A stretch of 10,609 bases of DNA from an uncultured Erysipelotrichaceae bacterium. GTDB taxonomy: Bacteria > Bacillota_I > Bacilli_A > RF39 > UBA660. The notes beneath the pieces are model-generated. The model ran no database searches and was not told the DNA's origin. It saw nothing but the letters and a program-made list of their open reading frames with translations. This document shows, in pieces, positions 1-7,245 of the stretch (its first letter is position 1; the number at the start of each line of letters is the position of its first letter). The position numbers and the translations under genes were made by a program. The stretch lies in the NCBI GenBank assembly GCA_902797005.1, contig CADBRE010000004.1, forward strand, positions 1 through 10,609, written 5' to 3'.

Positions 1-2895
1 ATTAGCTTTTACTCCACTCCAGTTATAAGGAATAGATGCATTAAATACTTTATTTAAACTTATAGTTCTAAAATATAATCCAAACTCGCCACCACCTGAA
101 CTACCAGTAATAAATCCAGGCGGACAAATGTGATGACCATCTTCACAATCATAATTCATAACTTCACTTATAACATTATATGTACAAGTATAAGTTCTTT
201 CTTTATTTTCTATATCATTATAATATATAGCTGTTACAACCTTATCATCTGTTGTTTTTTGTTTATCAACCGGATAAACATGAGTGCCTAATTCTAAACG
301 ATTATCTCCTCCAGAAGAATTAACTATATTACCTGTATAAACATTAGCAGAAAATGGTGTGTTTTGATAATAAATTGCTTCAGTTGTTAATTTAACATTG
401 ACAACTTTGTTTGCAGGAACAGTAACTTTAGTTAAACTACACTTAGCGTTTGTTTCACTTCCATCACACACCCATTTAGAAACAGTATCAGTCTTAGATG
501 TAGCACTTAGAGAAGACATTTCACTCTTACAAGATGAACAATATGAACTAATATCATCCTTATCTCCATACTTAATATCTAGTGAATACTTATTTCCAGA
601 ATTTAATAGCAATTCTCCTTCAGTATTAATTAAGTTATTATAACTTTCCTCATAATTAATATCTAGTTTATTATTATTTATATACTTACTAACTTCTTCT
701 ATAACACTAGACAATTGATTAGACATATTACAATTATTAATCATTGTTAAAAGCATTTCAACTCTTCTAACAGCAGCATCATACTCAGTTTTTTGAGTTC
801 CCATTGTTGGATGTCCACCATTAATTACACTGTCATGACATCCAGAGCAATCACGATTACAAGTTACTGTACAAGAAGACTTACCTGACGCGTCAATTAC
901 TTCGCGAGAACCATCACTATTAGTTTGTCTATATTTAGCATCATTCCAAGTGTAATATGTACAAGATACATTTGTAGTGCTGCATCCACTGCCTTCACTT
1001 CCACTAAAATTAGTACAATGTGCTTCATCGCTATAATACTCTTCACAGTTACTATCACCTGACAATCTTTTCCTGCAGCTTCCATCTGTATTATAAATAG
1101 CGCATTTATATGTTTTACATTGATAAGAAAGACATTTTCTAGTACATTTATCAGCTGTCACAGCATTACAAGTCGCACTTTCAGTAATAGGATTACTAGT
1201 ATGATTAACTTGTGACTCTATAGATTTATAAGCATTCCATTTAACTCTTACATTATCATATGCATTCATAAAATCCGTTTTCCATTTATCATAATCTATA
1301 TCAGAAGCACATTCTTTAGTAACTTTAACAACAGTGCTCAAATATTGTTTATTAGGATCTGTATGATCGGCATAAGTACTCCAAACATCATACTGAAAAT
1401 ATCTTCCAGATAATGCTTCAGCTTTACCCATAAATGTATAAGTATAACTATTTCTACAATAAATATCACAGTACTGATTACCTAAATTAGTTTTATATTT
1501 ATCTTTAGTGATATTATTGTCAAGTATTGTACACATCATTGGATCTTCAATCTTACCTGTTGTTTCACTTCCGTTTGGTCCACAAGTATCGGGCACTTCA
1601 ACTATAGGATTTGTAGAACATGCATTTAAACATTTTTTATTATAGACTGACTCTGTAACCTCTTCCCCATCCGGGCCATAATACTTGTCTCCAACTTTTT
1701 TACATGCCCTTGTACTTACATAAGAATCTAAAGATATTCTAATAGATTGACTTGCTGTAGTATCAAAAACAAACATATCTTGATAAGTATTAGGATTGAC
1801 TGATGAAACATATAGTCCCATTTGACTTATAACCTCTTCACTAGAACTAAAGAAAATATTTGCATAAATGTTTTTTATATTTCCTTTTGTATTTCTAATA
1901 TCAAACTTTATACAATTGCTAGAACCACAGTTAGTTCTTGAAACATTTTCTGCTGAATAGCCACCAGATAACTCAACCCTGTTGATTGAGAAATTAGCGC
2001 TTATAGTTACACTTAAAATATCACTGCTAGAATCATATGAAGTTGAATCAAGTTTTGCACTTGGGCTCCAGAAAGTAAATCCACTTCTAACTTCATTAAA
2101 TATGCTTATAGCATTTCTTAAAGCGGTTAACTCGCTTCCACTCGCATAAAGAATACCATTACCGATTGAAGCATTTGAACCACTATAATTAATAGTTGTA
2201 ACTGCGTTCGCCGTTTGCCAAAATAAACTTTTTATATCGTATTTGATTCCAGTACTAGGATCCCAATGTCCTTCTGTAGCATTATTTGAATAAGCAGACC
2301 AAAGTCTTAAAGCTGTCTGAGTTGTTAAATAATCATTACCGTAGTCCTTACTTTTAATAACAGTTGCAGCTAATCCACAATAATAGTTTTGATTACTTCT
2401 TGTACAATTTTGAATGTTTGATGTATAGTCTTCACTTTTTACATAAGTTTGGTTTGAAAAAGCTTTACCGGGATGTAAGCAGTAAGCATCAGACCCGTTA
2501 CTTGTTTTAAAAACATTTTGTTCTATTGCCTTCTCTCCTTCTTGAGATGGAAAAGAGCAATAGAACCTTTTGTAATTTGATTTTATGTATGGTTTACCTA
2601 AAGGAGTTTTGCTCCATACACCATAAGTTTTATTGCCAACCAAATCAGAACTATTTTGTTTTTCACTCTTAAAATACCAAGTTTCTGAAATGCTAGTATC
2701 ACAATTTTTAGATATCCTTTCGTTTACTATATCCAAGTAAGAATAATATCCACTCGCGTTAAACATTGTAGAAGCATAATAATTACCAGCAGGGCTAGAC
2801 ATTGTAATATAATAACTATCTTCCAGTGCAGCACTTAGACCTAGTGGAGCTATAAGCAAAGCTAGCATTAAAATCTTTTTAAATATCTTATTCAT
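1..2895 (-). CDS. Large cysteine-rich exported protein with N-terminal thioester (TED) domain; 3' end missing
   Basis: The frame is open for 965 codons from ATG at 2895 to the left edge, so the C-terminus is not seen. Residues 1-22 form a signal peptide (Lys-rich start, hydrophobic core, cleavage near LSAA). Residues about 105-215 look like a Gram-positive thioester-forming domain: AYCLHPGK (Cys139) and TTQTALRLW (Gln193) match the Cys and Gln motifs that form an internal Cys-Gln thioester in TED adhesins such as SfbI. The family attaches covalently to host ligands; that role here is inferred. A Ser/Asn-rich, probably beta-sheet region follows. I count about 37 cysteines in total, 14 of them in residues 576-686, unusual for a Firmicute surface protein. 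The start is preceded by GAAGGGGG at 2903-2910, seven bases upstream, and the ATG overlaps the previous gene's stop by 8 nt, suggesting coupled translation. A sortase signal or membrane anchor would be expected beyond the edge. Confidence 0.85.
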   Translation of the reverse strand, partial: MNKIFKKILMLALLIAPLGLSAALEDSYYITMSSPAGNYYASTMFNASGYYSYLDIVNERISKNCDTSISETWYFKSEKQNSSDLVGNKTYGVWSKTPLGKPYIKSNYKRFYCSFPSQEGEKAIEQNVFKTSNGSDAYCLHPGKAFSNQTYVKSEDYTSNIQNCTRSNQNYYCGLAATVIKSKDYGNDYLTTQTALRLWSAYSNNATEGHWDPSTGIKYDIKSLFWQTANAVTTINYSGSNASIGNGILYASGSELTALRNAISIFNEVRSGFTFWSPSAKLDSTSYDSSSDILSVTISANFSINRVELSGGYSAENVSRTNCGSSNCIKFDIRNTKGNIKNIYANIFFSSSEEVISQMGLYVSSVNPNTYQDMFVFDTTASQSIRISLDSYVSTRACKKVGDKYYGPDGEEVTESVYNKKCLNACSTNPIVEVPDTCGPNGSETTGKIEDPMMCTILDNNITKDKYKTNLGNQYCDIYCRNSYTYTFMGKAEALSGRYFQYDVWSTYADHTDPNKQYLSTVVKVTKECASDIDYDKWKTDFMNAYDNVRVKWNAYKSIESQVNHTSNPITESATCNAVTADKCTRKCLSYQCKTYKCAIYNTDGSCRKRLSGDSNCEEYYSDEAHCTNFSGSEGSGCSTTNVSCTYYTWNDAKYRQTNSDGSREVIDASGKSSCTVTCNRDCSGCHDSVINGGHPTMGTQKTEYDAAVRRVEMLLTMINNCNMSNQLSSVIEEVSKYINNNKLDINYEESYNNLINTEGELLLNSGNKYSLDIKYGDKDDISSYCSSCKSEMSSLSATSKTDTVSKWVCDGSETNAKCSLTKVTVPANKVVNVKLTTEAIYYQNTPFSANVYTGNIVNSSGGDNRLELGTHVYPVDKQKTTDDKVVTAIYYNDIENKERTYTCTYNVISEVMNYDCEDGHHICPPGFITGSSGGGEFGLYFRTISLNKVFNASIPYNWSGVKAN

Positions 2896-3511
2896 TTTCT
2901 TTCCCCCTTCTTAATAAATAAACCTTTATTGCAAAAACAATAAGTCCTATAACAATTGGTCCCAATACATATAAATAATATTCTTTTACATAATTAACAC
3001 TTTCATTTGCTTTGCTAAGTTCATTTATTTGATTATTAACTTCTTTAATAAAGTCTTCCATACTTAAATCAACTTTTTTAAAAGGATTACAAAGTTCTAT
3101 ATCTTCATAATGCCCTATACAAACATCTAAAGATGAATACTCATTATACTTTTCAGTAACAACATCAAAAGCTTTTAAAATACCTTTACAAGTACTATCC
3201 TTACTATAAACATTTATCTCATATTTAATACCTTTATGTACATTTACTGTATCATAATAAACATTACCAAGTGCATCACCTTCTAATCTTACACTATCAT
3301 TATTATAATTATTAGTAATTGTCACATAAAGATTACTTGTCAAATTCATGATATCTATTCTTGTAGTAGTTACTTCTTCATTAACTATATTATTCTTATA
3401 TACCTCTAAAAAACTAGCGTCTTCCCTATCCTCTTCACAATCAGCTTTTATATTTAATAATCCTATATTAAACACAGCCAAAAGAAAGATTATCCAAAAA
3501 GATTTTCTCAT
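2888..3511 (-). CDS. Small exported membrane-anchored four-cysteine protein (paralogue 2)
   Basis: A 207-residue protein that I cannot assign to a named family. It has a signal peptide (about residues 1-23, cut near IKA-DC), an extracellular domain of about 155 residues, one C-terminal transmembrane helix (about 180-199) and a basic tail (RRGK). Cysteines lie at 25, 108, 131 and 141. The pattern TCxG...YNEY...CxG..EDxxxC...LSxxxFxxxVN is shared with the protein at 3565-4191, so the two are paralogues. I chose ATG at 3511, which follows AAAGGTGAT at good spacing; the frame also opens at a GTG at 3520, but this lies inside that ribosome binding site. It has its own strong promoter (3539-3567) and overlaps the large TED gene downstream by 8 nt. 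This tight link suggests it works with the TED protein, perhaps as a membrane partner or assembly factor (inference). It has no sortase motif before the helix. Confidence 0.85.
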   Translation of the reverse strand: MRKSFWIIFLLAVFNIGLLNIKADCEEDREDASFLEVYKNNIVNEEVTTTRIDIMNLTSNLYVTITNNYNNDSVRLEGDALGNVYYDTVNVHKGIKYEINVYSKDSTCKGILKAFDVVTEKYNEYSSLDVCIGHYEDIELCNPFKKVDLSMEDFIKEVNNQINELSKANESVNYVKEYYLYVLGPIVIGLIVFAIKVYLLRRGKENE

Positions 3512-3538
3512 TAACATCACCTTTATTTTCTAATTAAG

Positions 3539-3567
3539 ATTATAACAAAATTAAAAAAGCATGTCTA
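3539..3567 (-). promoter_or_regulatory. Strong promoter for the 207-residue protein and the TED gene
   Basis: Reading on the minus strand, TAGACA (3562-3567, five of six consensus bases) is followed by a 17-base spacer and a perfect TATAAT (3539-3544) with the extended -10 TG (TGTTATAAT). The -35 box lies inside the hairpin that terminates the upstream gene. It would start transcription about 20 bases before the AAAGGTGAT ribosome binding site of the next gene. Positions are read directly; activity is inferred. Confidence 0.8.
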
Positions 3568-3579
3568 TAATCCATGCTT
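3551..3579 (-). terminator. Rho-independent terminator after the 208-residue protein
   Basis: On the minus strand AAGCATG (3579-3573), a 9-base loop and CATGCTT (3563-3557) form a 7-bp stem followed by a run of T with a few A. The stem covers the last codons and stop of the upstream gene. It separates the sortase and 208-residue protein from the 207-residue and TED genes, and probably lets only part of the upstream transcription through. Confidence 0.7.
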
Positions 3580-4191
3580 AATTTTTCTATAAATTGGCTT
3601 TAATATCATATAAGTAATAATACTACTAATAATCACTAAGATTAAAGGAATATAAGCTTTCTCTACTATTTCCATAACCCTATCCAGTAGAGTTACCACT
3701 TCTTCTTCAGCTTCTTCTTCATCTTTAATTTGAGTAACCACTCTTTTATTAACTAAGCTATTAAATGTACTCTCACTTAATCTATAATCTAAAAACTTAG
3801 AACTGCAAACATTTAAATCCTCTCTTCCTTCGCATTCCTTTGAACCAAAATAAGGATTTAGATATGGAATATTAATCGTTATAACTCTTAAAGCTTCTCC
3901 TTCACATGTTCCTTCACCTGCAGTTATACTTACTTTTAAAGATTCCCCTTCAGTTAAACCTATTATTCTACTTTCATAATTGTCTTTAGCAAGCGCTCCA
4001 TTATAATTAGCAATTAAATTGTTTTTCAAATTATAAATATTTACACTAAAGCTATTATCATTATAATCATAATCATAATTTACATAAGATGACAAAGCAT
4101 TTAATTCTCTTTTCTCACTATAAGTGCAAGAAGCATTTAAAGAATAAATACCAGCAAACATCATAATTATTATAAAAATTATTTTTTTCAT
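3565..4191 (-). CDS. Small exported membrane-anchored four-cysteine protein (paralogue 1)
   Basis: A 208-residue protein of unrecognised family. Residues 1-21 are a signal peptide (MKKIIFIIIMMFAG..., cut near NAS-C). An extracellular domain of about 155 residues follows, then a Glu-rich stretch (157-164), a transmembrane helix (about 181-197) and a basic tail. Cysteines at 22, 96, 120 and 129 align with those at 25, 108, 131 and 141 of the protein at 2888-3511, and TCxG, CxG..ED and LSxxxFxxxVN are shared, so this is a diverged duplicate. The four cysteines probably make two disulfides outside the cell (inference). The lipobox match is poor (NASC) and a second membrane anchor is present, so it is probably not a lipoprotein. 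AAGGGAG lies 6-7 bases before the ATG. It starts 15 bases after the sortase stop, so the two are almost certainly cotranscribed. Confidence 0.85.
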   Translation of the reverse strand: MKKIIFIIIMMFAGIYSLNASCTYSEKRELNALSSYVNYDYDYNDNSFSVNIYNLKNNLIANYNGALAKDNYESRIIGLTEGESLKVSITAGEGTCEGEALRVITINIPYLNPYFGSKECEGREDLNVCSSKFLDYRLSESTFNSLVNKRVVTQIKDEEEAEEEVVTLLDRVMEIVEKAYIPLILVIISSIITYMILKPIYRKIKHGL

Positions 4192-4206
4192 AAATATCTC
4201 CCTTAT

Positions 4207-5769
4207 CTATAATTTCTTTGCATGAATTACCAGTCTTCTATTAGTCCCAGAACAAGTAGATAGTGTAATTATCTTATCATCTTCTTTTATTTCAACATCA
4301 AAATTGTGGATACTTCTATTTTTAATCATTTCTATAAACGACATATAATCCTCACTATTAGAAAAATTAACTCTTAAATAATCGGAAGTTACATCAGTCT
4401 TATATATAGAAAATATTTGATAAGAAGTTTCTTCATCTAAAGTGTTAAATGTAATTATATGGTTTTTATCATTATTGATCCACCAATCATATGTTGTTTT
4501 ATAAAGTGTTCCAAACATAAGTCCACTTCTAGCTGCATGACCATAAATAATTGTATTTTTATTTAAATCTTTAGAATTATTTCTATAATCCATAAATATC
4601 CATCCTGAAATCATTTCATTACCATAAATATCGTGCTTTAGGTAATAATCATTGTCAGTTGATTGCAAAACCGGGTAATTAATACTTGTATTATTTACTT
4701 TAATCCACCCGACTACATCAGGATTTATCTTTGCTAGTTTCTCATATGATTTAGGAATATTAGAGTAATTAACAACTTCTCTAGTTTCTATATGCTCTTC
4801 ACTTATAGTCGTTTGTGTGTTTTCTTTTATATCATCAACCTCATCTACAACTATTGCTTCTTCTAATGTCAGATCATCATTTTCTATAAGATCAGTTTCT
4901 AGCTTTCTAATTTCTAATGCAGCTGAATACTCACTAAATCTAGTTGAAAACATTAAAACAATACCAACATAAATTACTATTATGCTTGCTAGTTTCAAAA
5001 CATTATTAGAGAAAAGAGAAAATACTCGTTTATCAAAAAACTCTTCATCATAAATTATTTTTAATTCAAAGTCTTCATCTTTATTTAACTTCTTTAAATA
5101 ATTAACATCTCTTCCAATAACCGGAGCATTATCTTCATTCTGATGAATAAAAACTCTAATGCCTTTTTTGCTTTTTTCTTTTATAGCGTTAATAATGAAT
5201 GTAGTATCTTCTTTAGAATAATAATACATATTTATTATTTTTAAACCTTTATTAATATCTAAGAAATGTTTAAAATTATCTCTAATTTCTCTTTTGCTAT
5301 AAAAGTTTATATCTTTCTTATAATATACTTGCTTTAAATTATTTAAATCATTATATTTAACAAAATCACTTGTAAAAGCTAGATCATTTTTAAATATTAC
5401 TGATACATTCTTTTTGCTAAACTCATGAACATAATCCCCAGGCATAAAAAAGCATTCTATTCTTTTATAGTTACTTTTTATTAATCTATTTAAAACTCTT
5501 AAGCTCAAACTATCTTTATAATCAAAAACTATATTATCCGCTATAATTAATTCAAAAGTAGCAAGAAAAGATTCCTCATCTTTATATATAACAGTATCTA
5601 TATTATAAAAAGAAAGTACACTTTTAACGCTTTTTTTATTCTCTTTTAAATATTTTTTTGTATAGTAAAGAACCTCACAATTAAAGGCATTTTTATTAAC
5701 ATTAAGTCCTTCATATGTTGCTTTAATAATAAGAGTGTTTTTTTGTTTTTTAATTCTTACTATATCCAT
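4207..5769 (-). CDS. Class B sortase with long N-terminal cytoplasmic domain
   Basis: The C-terminal part (about residues 340-520) is a sortase transpeptidase, which cuts a sorting motif and joins the surface protein to an amino group on the cell wall or another subunit. Class B features include NPDVVGWIKV (349-358), YPVLQSTDNDYYL, YGHAARSGLMFG with catalytic His411, and LSTCSGTNRRLVIHAKKL with catalytic Cys506 and Arg511 or Arg512. One membrane helix lies at about 257-275, followed by an acidic linker (285-335). Unlike usual sortases of about 200-250 residues, about 255 residues precede the helix, have no signal peptide and should lie in the cytoplasm. This domain is unrecognised; residues 175-210 (LKIINMYYYS...KKGIRVFIHQ) faintly recall a phospholipase D-like fold without its HKD motif, a weak idea. 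AGGAGT at 5777-5782 supports the ATG. The NPYTG protein across the divergent promoter is the obvious substrate. Confidence 0.93.
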   Translation of the reverse strand: MDIVRIKKQKNTLIIKATYEGLNVNKNAFNCEVLYYTKKYLKENKKSVKSVLSFYNIDTVIYKDEESFLATFELIIADNIVFDYKDSLSLRVLNRLIKSNYKRIECFFMPGDYVHEFSKKNVSVIFKNDLAFTSDFVKYNDLNNLKQVYYKKDINFYSKREIRDNFKHFLDINKGLKIINMYYYSKEDTTFIINAIKEKSKKGIRVFIHQNEDNAPVIGRDVNYLKKLNKDEDFELKIIYDEEFFDKRVFSLFSNNVLKLASIIVIYVGIVLMFSTRFSEYSAALEIRKLETDLIENDDLTLEEAIVVDEVDDIKENTQTTISEEHIETREVVNYSNIPKSYEKLAKINPDVVGWIKVNNTSINYPVLQSTDNDYYLKHDIYGNEMISGWIFMDYRNNSKDLNKNTIIYGHAARSGLMFGTLYKTTYDWWINNDKNHIITFNTLDEETSYQIFSIYKTDVTSDYLRVNFSNSEDYMSFIEMIKNRSIHNFDVEIKEDDKIITLSTCSGTNRRLVIHAKKL

Positions 5770-5788
5770 ATTCTTTACTCCTATTATA

Positions 5789-5816
5789 ATATTATCACAA
5801 TTTTTATGATATTCAA
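5789..5816 (-). promoter_or_regulatory. Promoter of the sortase operon
   Basis: On the minus strand TTGAAT (5811-5816), a 16-base spacer and TAATAT (5789-5794) with an extended -10 TG (TGATAATAT) lie just upstream of the AGGAGT ribosome binding site (5777-5782). The TATAAT nearer the gene (5783-5788) touches that site and is too close to be used. Confidence 0.55.
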
Positions 5817-5847
5817 AATAGTTTTTCTTTTATTTTAACTTTTTAAG

Positions 5848-5856
5848 TGATATAAT
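5848..5856 (+). promoter_or_regulatory. Extended -10 promoter of the vWA-like surface protein
   Basis: TGATATAAT is a perfect extended -10, with TATAAT at 5851-5856. No good -35 is seen at the expected 5828-5833 (TTTTAT), which is tolerable with an extended -10. The ribosome binding site AAAGGAGGAAA follows at 5868-5878. The divergent spacer to the sortase operon is only 115 bases, so a shared regulator could act on both. Confidence 0.65.
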
Positions 5857-5884
5857 GAAAACATAATAAAGGAGGAAACGATAT

Positions 5885-7069
5885 ATGAAGAAAATTGTTT
5901 ATGGATTTATGGTTCTTTGCACTTTGATTGTCTGTGCATTATCTTTAAAAGCTGCAAGTTACAAAGTTGCGATTGTTACAAAAAATGAAAGGATTGAAAA
6001 CTTTGAAAATGGTTATTTAACTAACAGAGTTAATGAGAGCAAATCAGATTTAGCTAATGGTAAAGTTGTAATAGATGTTACTCTTCACAACTCATCTTCT
6101 AGCGAAGTAATCTATGTTATGGATAACGGCAAATCAGTTAAAGATATCAAAGATACTTTATATGCTAAAGTTAAGTCAGAAGCATTACTAGTTGAAAATG
6201 CTGGATTAATCAATTCTGGTGTTATAACTACTACAGATGGAGAAACATCTTATCAACCTTTAGATACTAAAAACATATCTACATCACTTGACACTATTAA
6301 AGATATTGCAGTTTCTGAAACAATAGATGGCGAAATACTTACATCTCTTAATGAAGCGCAAAACAGATTTAGTAATAATGTAAGTAATAAAACAATCGTG
6401 CTTTTTGTTAGTGCTCTTCCATCAGATACTACAGTATTAAAACAAACAATTGATGAACTTGCAAACAAGAACTTTGATTTAGTGGCTTACAATATCGGAA
6501 ATATTGATGAAGAAACATTTAATAATGTATTTGCTTCAGCAACACATCTTTCAGGAATTGATAACATTAGCTTTTCTACAAGAGTAATAGCTAATAAACC
6601 AAGTACAATTGAAAATGTAAATGCTAAAATAAGTTTTGATAAAGTATTAACTGATAATTTTGAAATAAAGAGCTATACTTCAACAAAAGGTAATGTAACT
6701 TACAATGATGCTGATAGCTTAAACTACAAAGAGTTAACAGTTGCACCATTTAGCATAAATCCAAATGAAGATGTAGTTATATCTTATACACTAGAAGCTA
6801 AATCAAATGTAGATTCAAGTATAATAAGTAAAACAGCATTAAGAACAGCTAGACAAATAGTTCTTACTGGTGGATTAAGTGCAGAATATCCAAGCACAAC
6901 TAAAATTGATGAACCATGTAGTCCAACAATAATGATTACTGATGAAACATTACCATCAAACCCATATACAGGTATATATGATTATATTATTGCCGGAGCT
7001 TGTATGTTGGCAGTTGCATTAGTTACATTAGTGGTATTAAATAACAAAAACGAATTTAGTAGAATATAG
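5885..7069 (+). CDS. vWA-like surface protein with C-terminal NPYTG sortase signal
   Basis: 394 residues. A signal peptide covers about 1-24 (MKKIVYGFMVLCTLIVCALS...). Residues about 60-235 fit a von Willebrand A fold: strand VIYVMD then DNGKS (80-84), a MIDAS-like DxGxS in place of DxSxS, the central strand KTIVLFVSALPSD (169-181) and FDLVAYNIG (197-205). The altered metal site makes metal binding uncertain. Residues about 235-350 look like an all-beta stalk. The C-terminus is a textbook cell-wall sorting signal: NPYTG (359-363), a hydrophobic helix (about 365-386) and a short charged tail ending FSRI. NPxTG-type motifs are typical of class B sortase substrates, and such a sortase is encoded divergently 115 bases away. 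vWA domains in Gram-positive surface proteins often act as tip adhesins; that role here is inferred. AAAGGAGG lies about 9 bases before the ATG, so the start is secure. Confidence 0.9.
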   Translation: MKKIVYGFMVLCTLIVCALSLKAASYKVAIVTKNERIENFENGYLTNRVNESKSDLANGKVVIDVTLHNSSSSEVIYVMDNGKSVKDIKDTLYAKVKSEALLVENAGLINSGVITTTDGETSYQPLDTKNISTSLDTIKDIAVSETIDGEILTSLNEAQNRFSNNVSNKTIVLFVSALPSDTTVLKQTIDELANKNFDLVAYNIGNIDEETFNNVFASATHLSGIDNISFSTRVIANKPSTIENVNAKISFDKVLTDNFEIKSYTSTKGNVTYNDADSLNYKELTVAPFSINPNEDVVISYTLEAKSNVDSSIISKTALRTARQIVLTGGLSAEYPSTTKIDEPCSPTIMITDETLPSNPYTGIYDYIIAGACMLAVALVTLVVLNNKNEFSRI

Positions 7070-7100
7070 GCGTTAGATTAATTTAACGCTTTTTATTTTT
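7070..7100 (+). terminator. Terminator of the vWA-like gene
   Basis: Immediately after the TAG stop, GCGTTA (7070-7075) and TAACGC (7084-7089) form a stem with an 8-base loop, followed by TTTTTATTTTT. This is a standard rho-independent terminator. Confidence 0.8.
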
Positions 7101-7102
7101 CC

Positions 7103-7128
7103 AAAATAAAAACTCCAATTATATGGAG
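7103..7128 (-). terminator. Terminator of tRNA-Glu
   Basis: On the minus strand CTCCA (7128-7124) and TGGAG (7117-7113) form a short stem with a 6-base loop, followed by TTTTTATTTT (7112-7103). It lies 14 bases after the tRNA 3' end and faces the vWA terminator, so the two convergent units each have their own stop. Confidence 0.7.
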
Positions 7129-7141
7129 CAAAAATCATAAT

Positions 7142-7217
7142 TGGTGACCCGTATGGGATTTGAACCCATGAATGTCGCCTTGAGAGGGCGATGTGTTAAC
7201 CATTTCACCAACGGGCC
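7142..7217 (-). tRNA. tRNA-Glu (anticodon CTC)
   Basis: 76 bases including an encoded CCA. The acceptor stem GGCCCGT/ACGGGTC (with a G-T pair) matches the Bacillus tRNA-Glu pattern. The D stem is GTG/CAC, the anticodon stem TCGCC/GGCGA with loop CTCTCAA (anticodon CTC, reading GAG), and the T arm is ATGGG-TTCAAAT-CCCAT. It lies just downstream of gltX on the same strand but has its own promoter and terminator. A CTC isoacceptor is notable because low-GC Firmicutes often rely on TTC alone to read both Glu codons. Confidence 0.95.
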
Positions 7218-7227
7218 AAGTAAATAC

Positions 7228-7236
7228 ATTGTATCA
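7228..7236 (-). promoter_or_regulatory. Extended -10 promoter of tRNA-Glu
   Basis: On the minus strand TGATACAAT (TACAAT at 7228-7233) predicts a start near 7221, about four bases before the mature 5' end of the tRNA. The -35 region (TTCTTT, 7251-7256) is weak and falls within the gltX terminator stem. Confidence 0.55.
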
Positions 7237-7245
7237 CAAATTAAC

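Noticed and set aside
398..643. Plus-strand open frame of 81 codons
   Set aside because: It lies wholly within the TED gene on the other strand, lacks a ribosome binding site, and its product has no recognisable features.
897..1085. Minus-strand open frame of 62 codons
   Set aside because: It is a different frame inside the TED gene, where the main frame is continuous with sensible cysteine motifs.
3348..3533. Plus-strand open frame of 61 codons
   Set aside because: It is antisense to the signal-peptide end of the 207-residue protein; its hydrophobicity is a by-product of that.
3830..3865. NPYFG in the 208-residue protein as a sortase motif like NPYTG
   Set aside because: It has F in place of T, lies about 65 residues before the membrane helix, and is not conserved in the paralogue (NEYSS).
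3435..4135. The two small cysteine proteins as lipoproteins
   Set aside because: The residues before the first Cys (NAS and KAD) do not fit a lipobox, and both proteins have a C-terminal membrane helix.
6253..6468. Minus-strand open frame of 71 codons within the vWA gene
   Set aside because: It is antisense to the vWA core strands and has no start signal.
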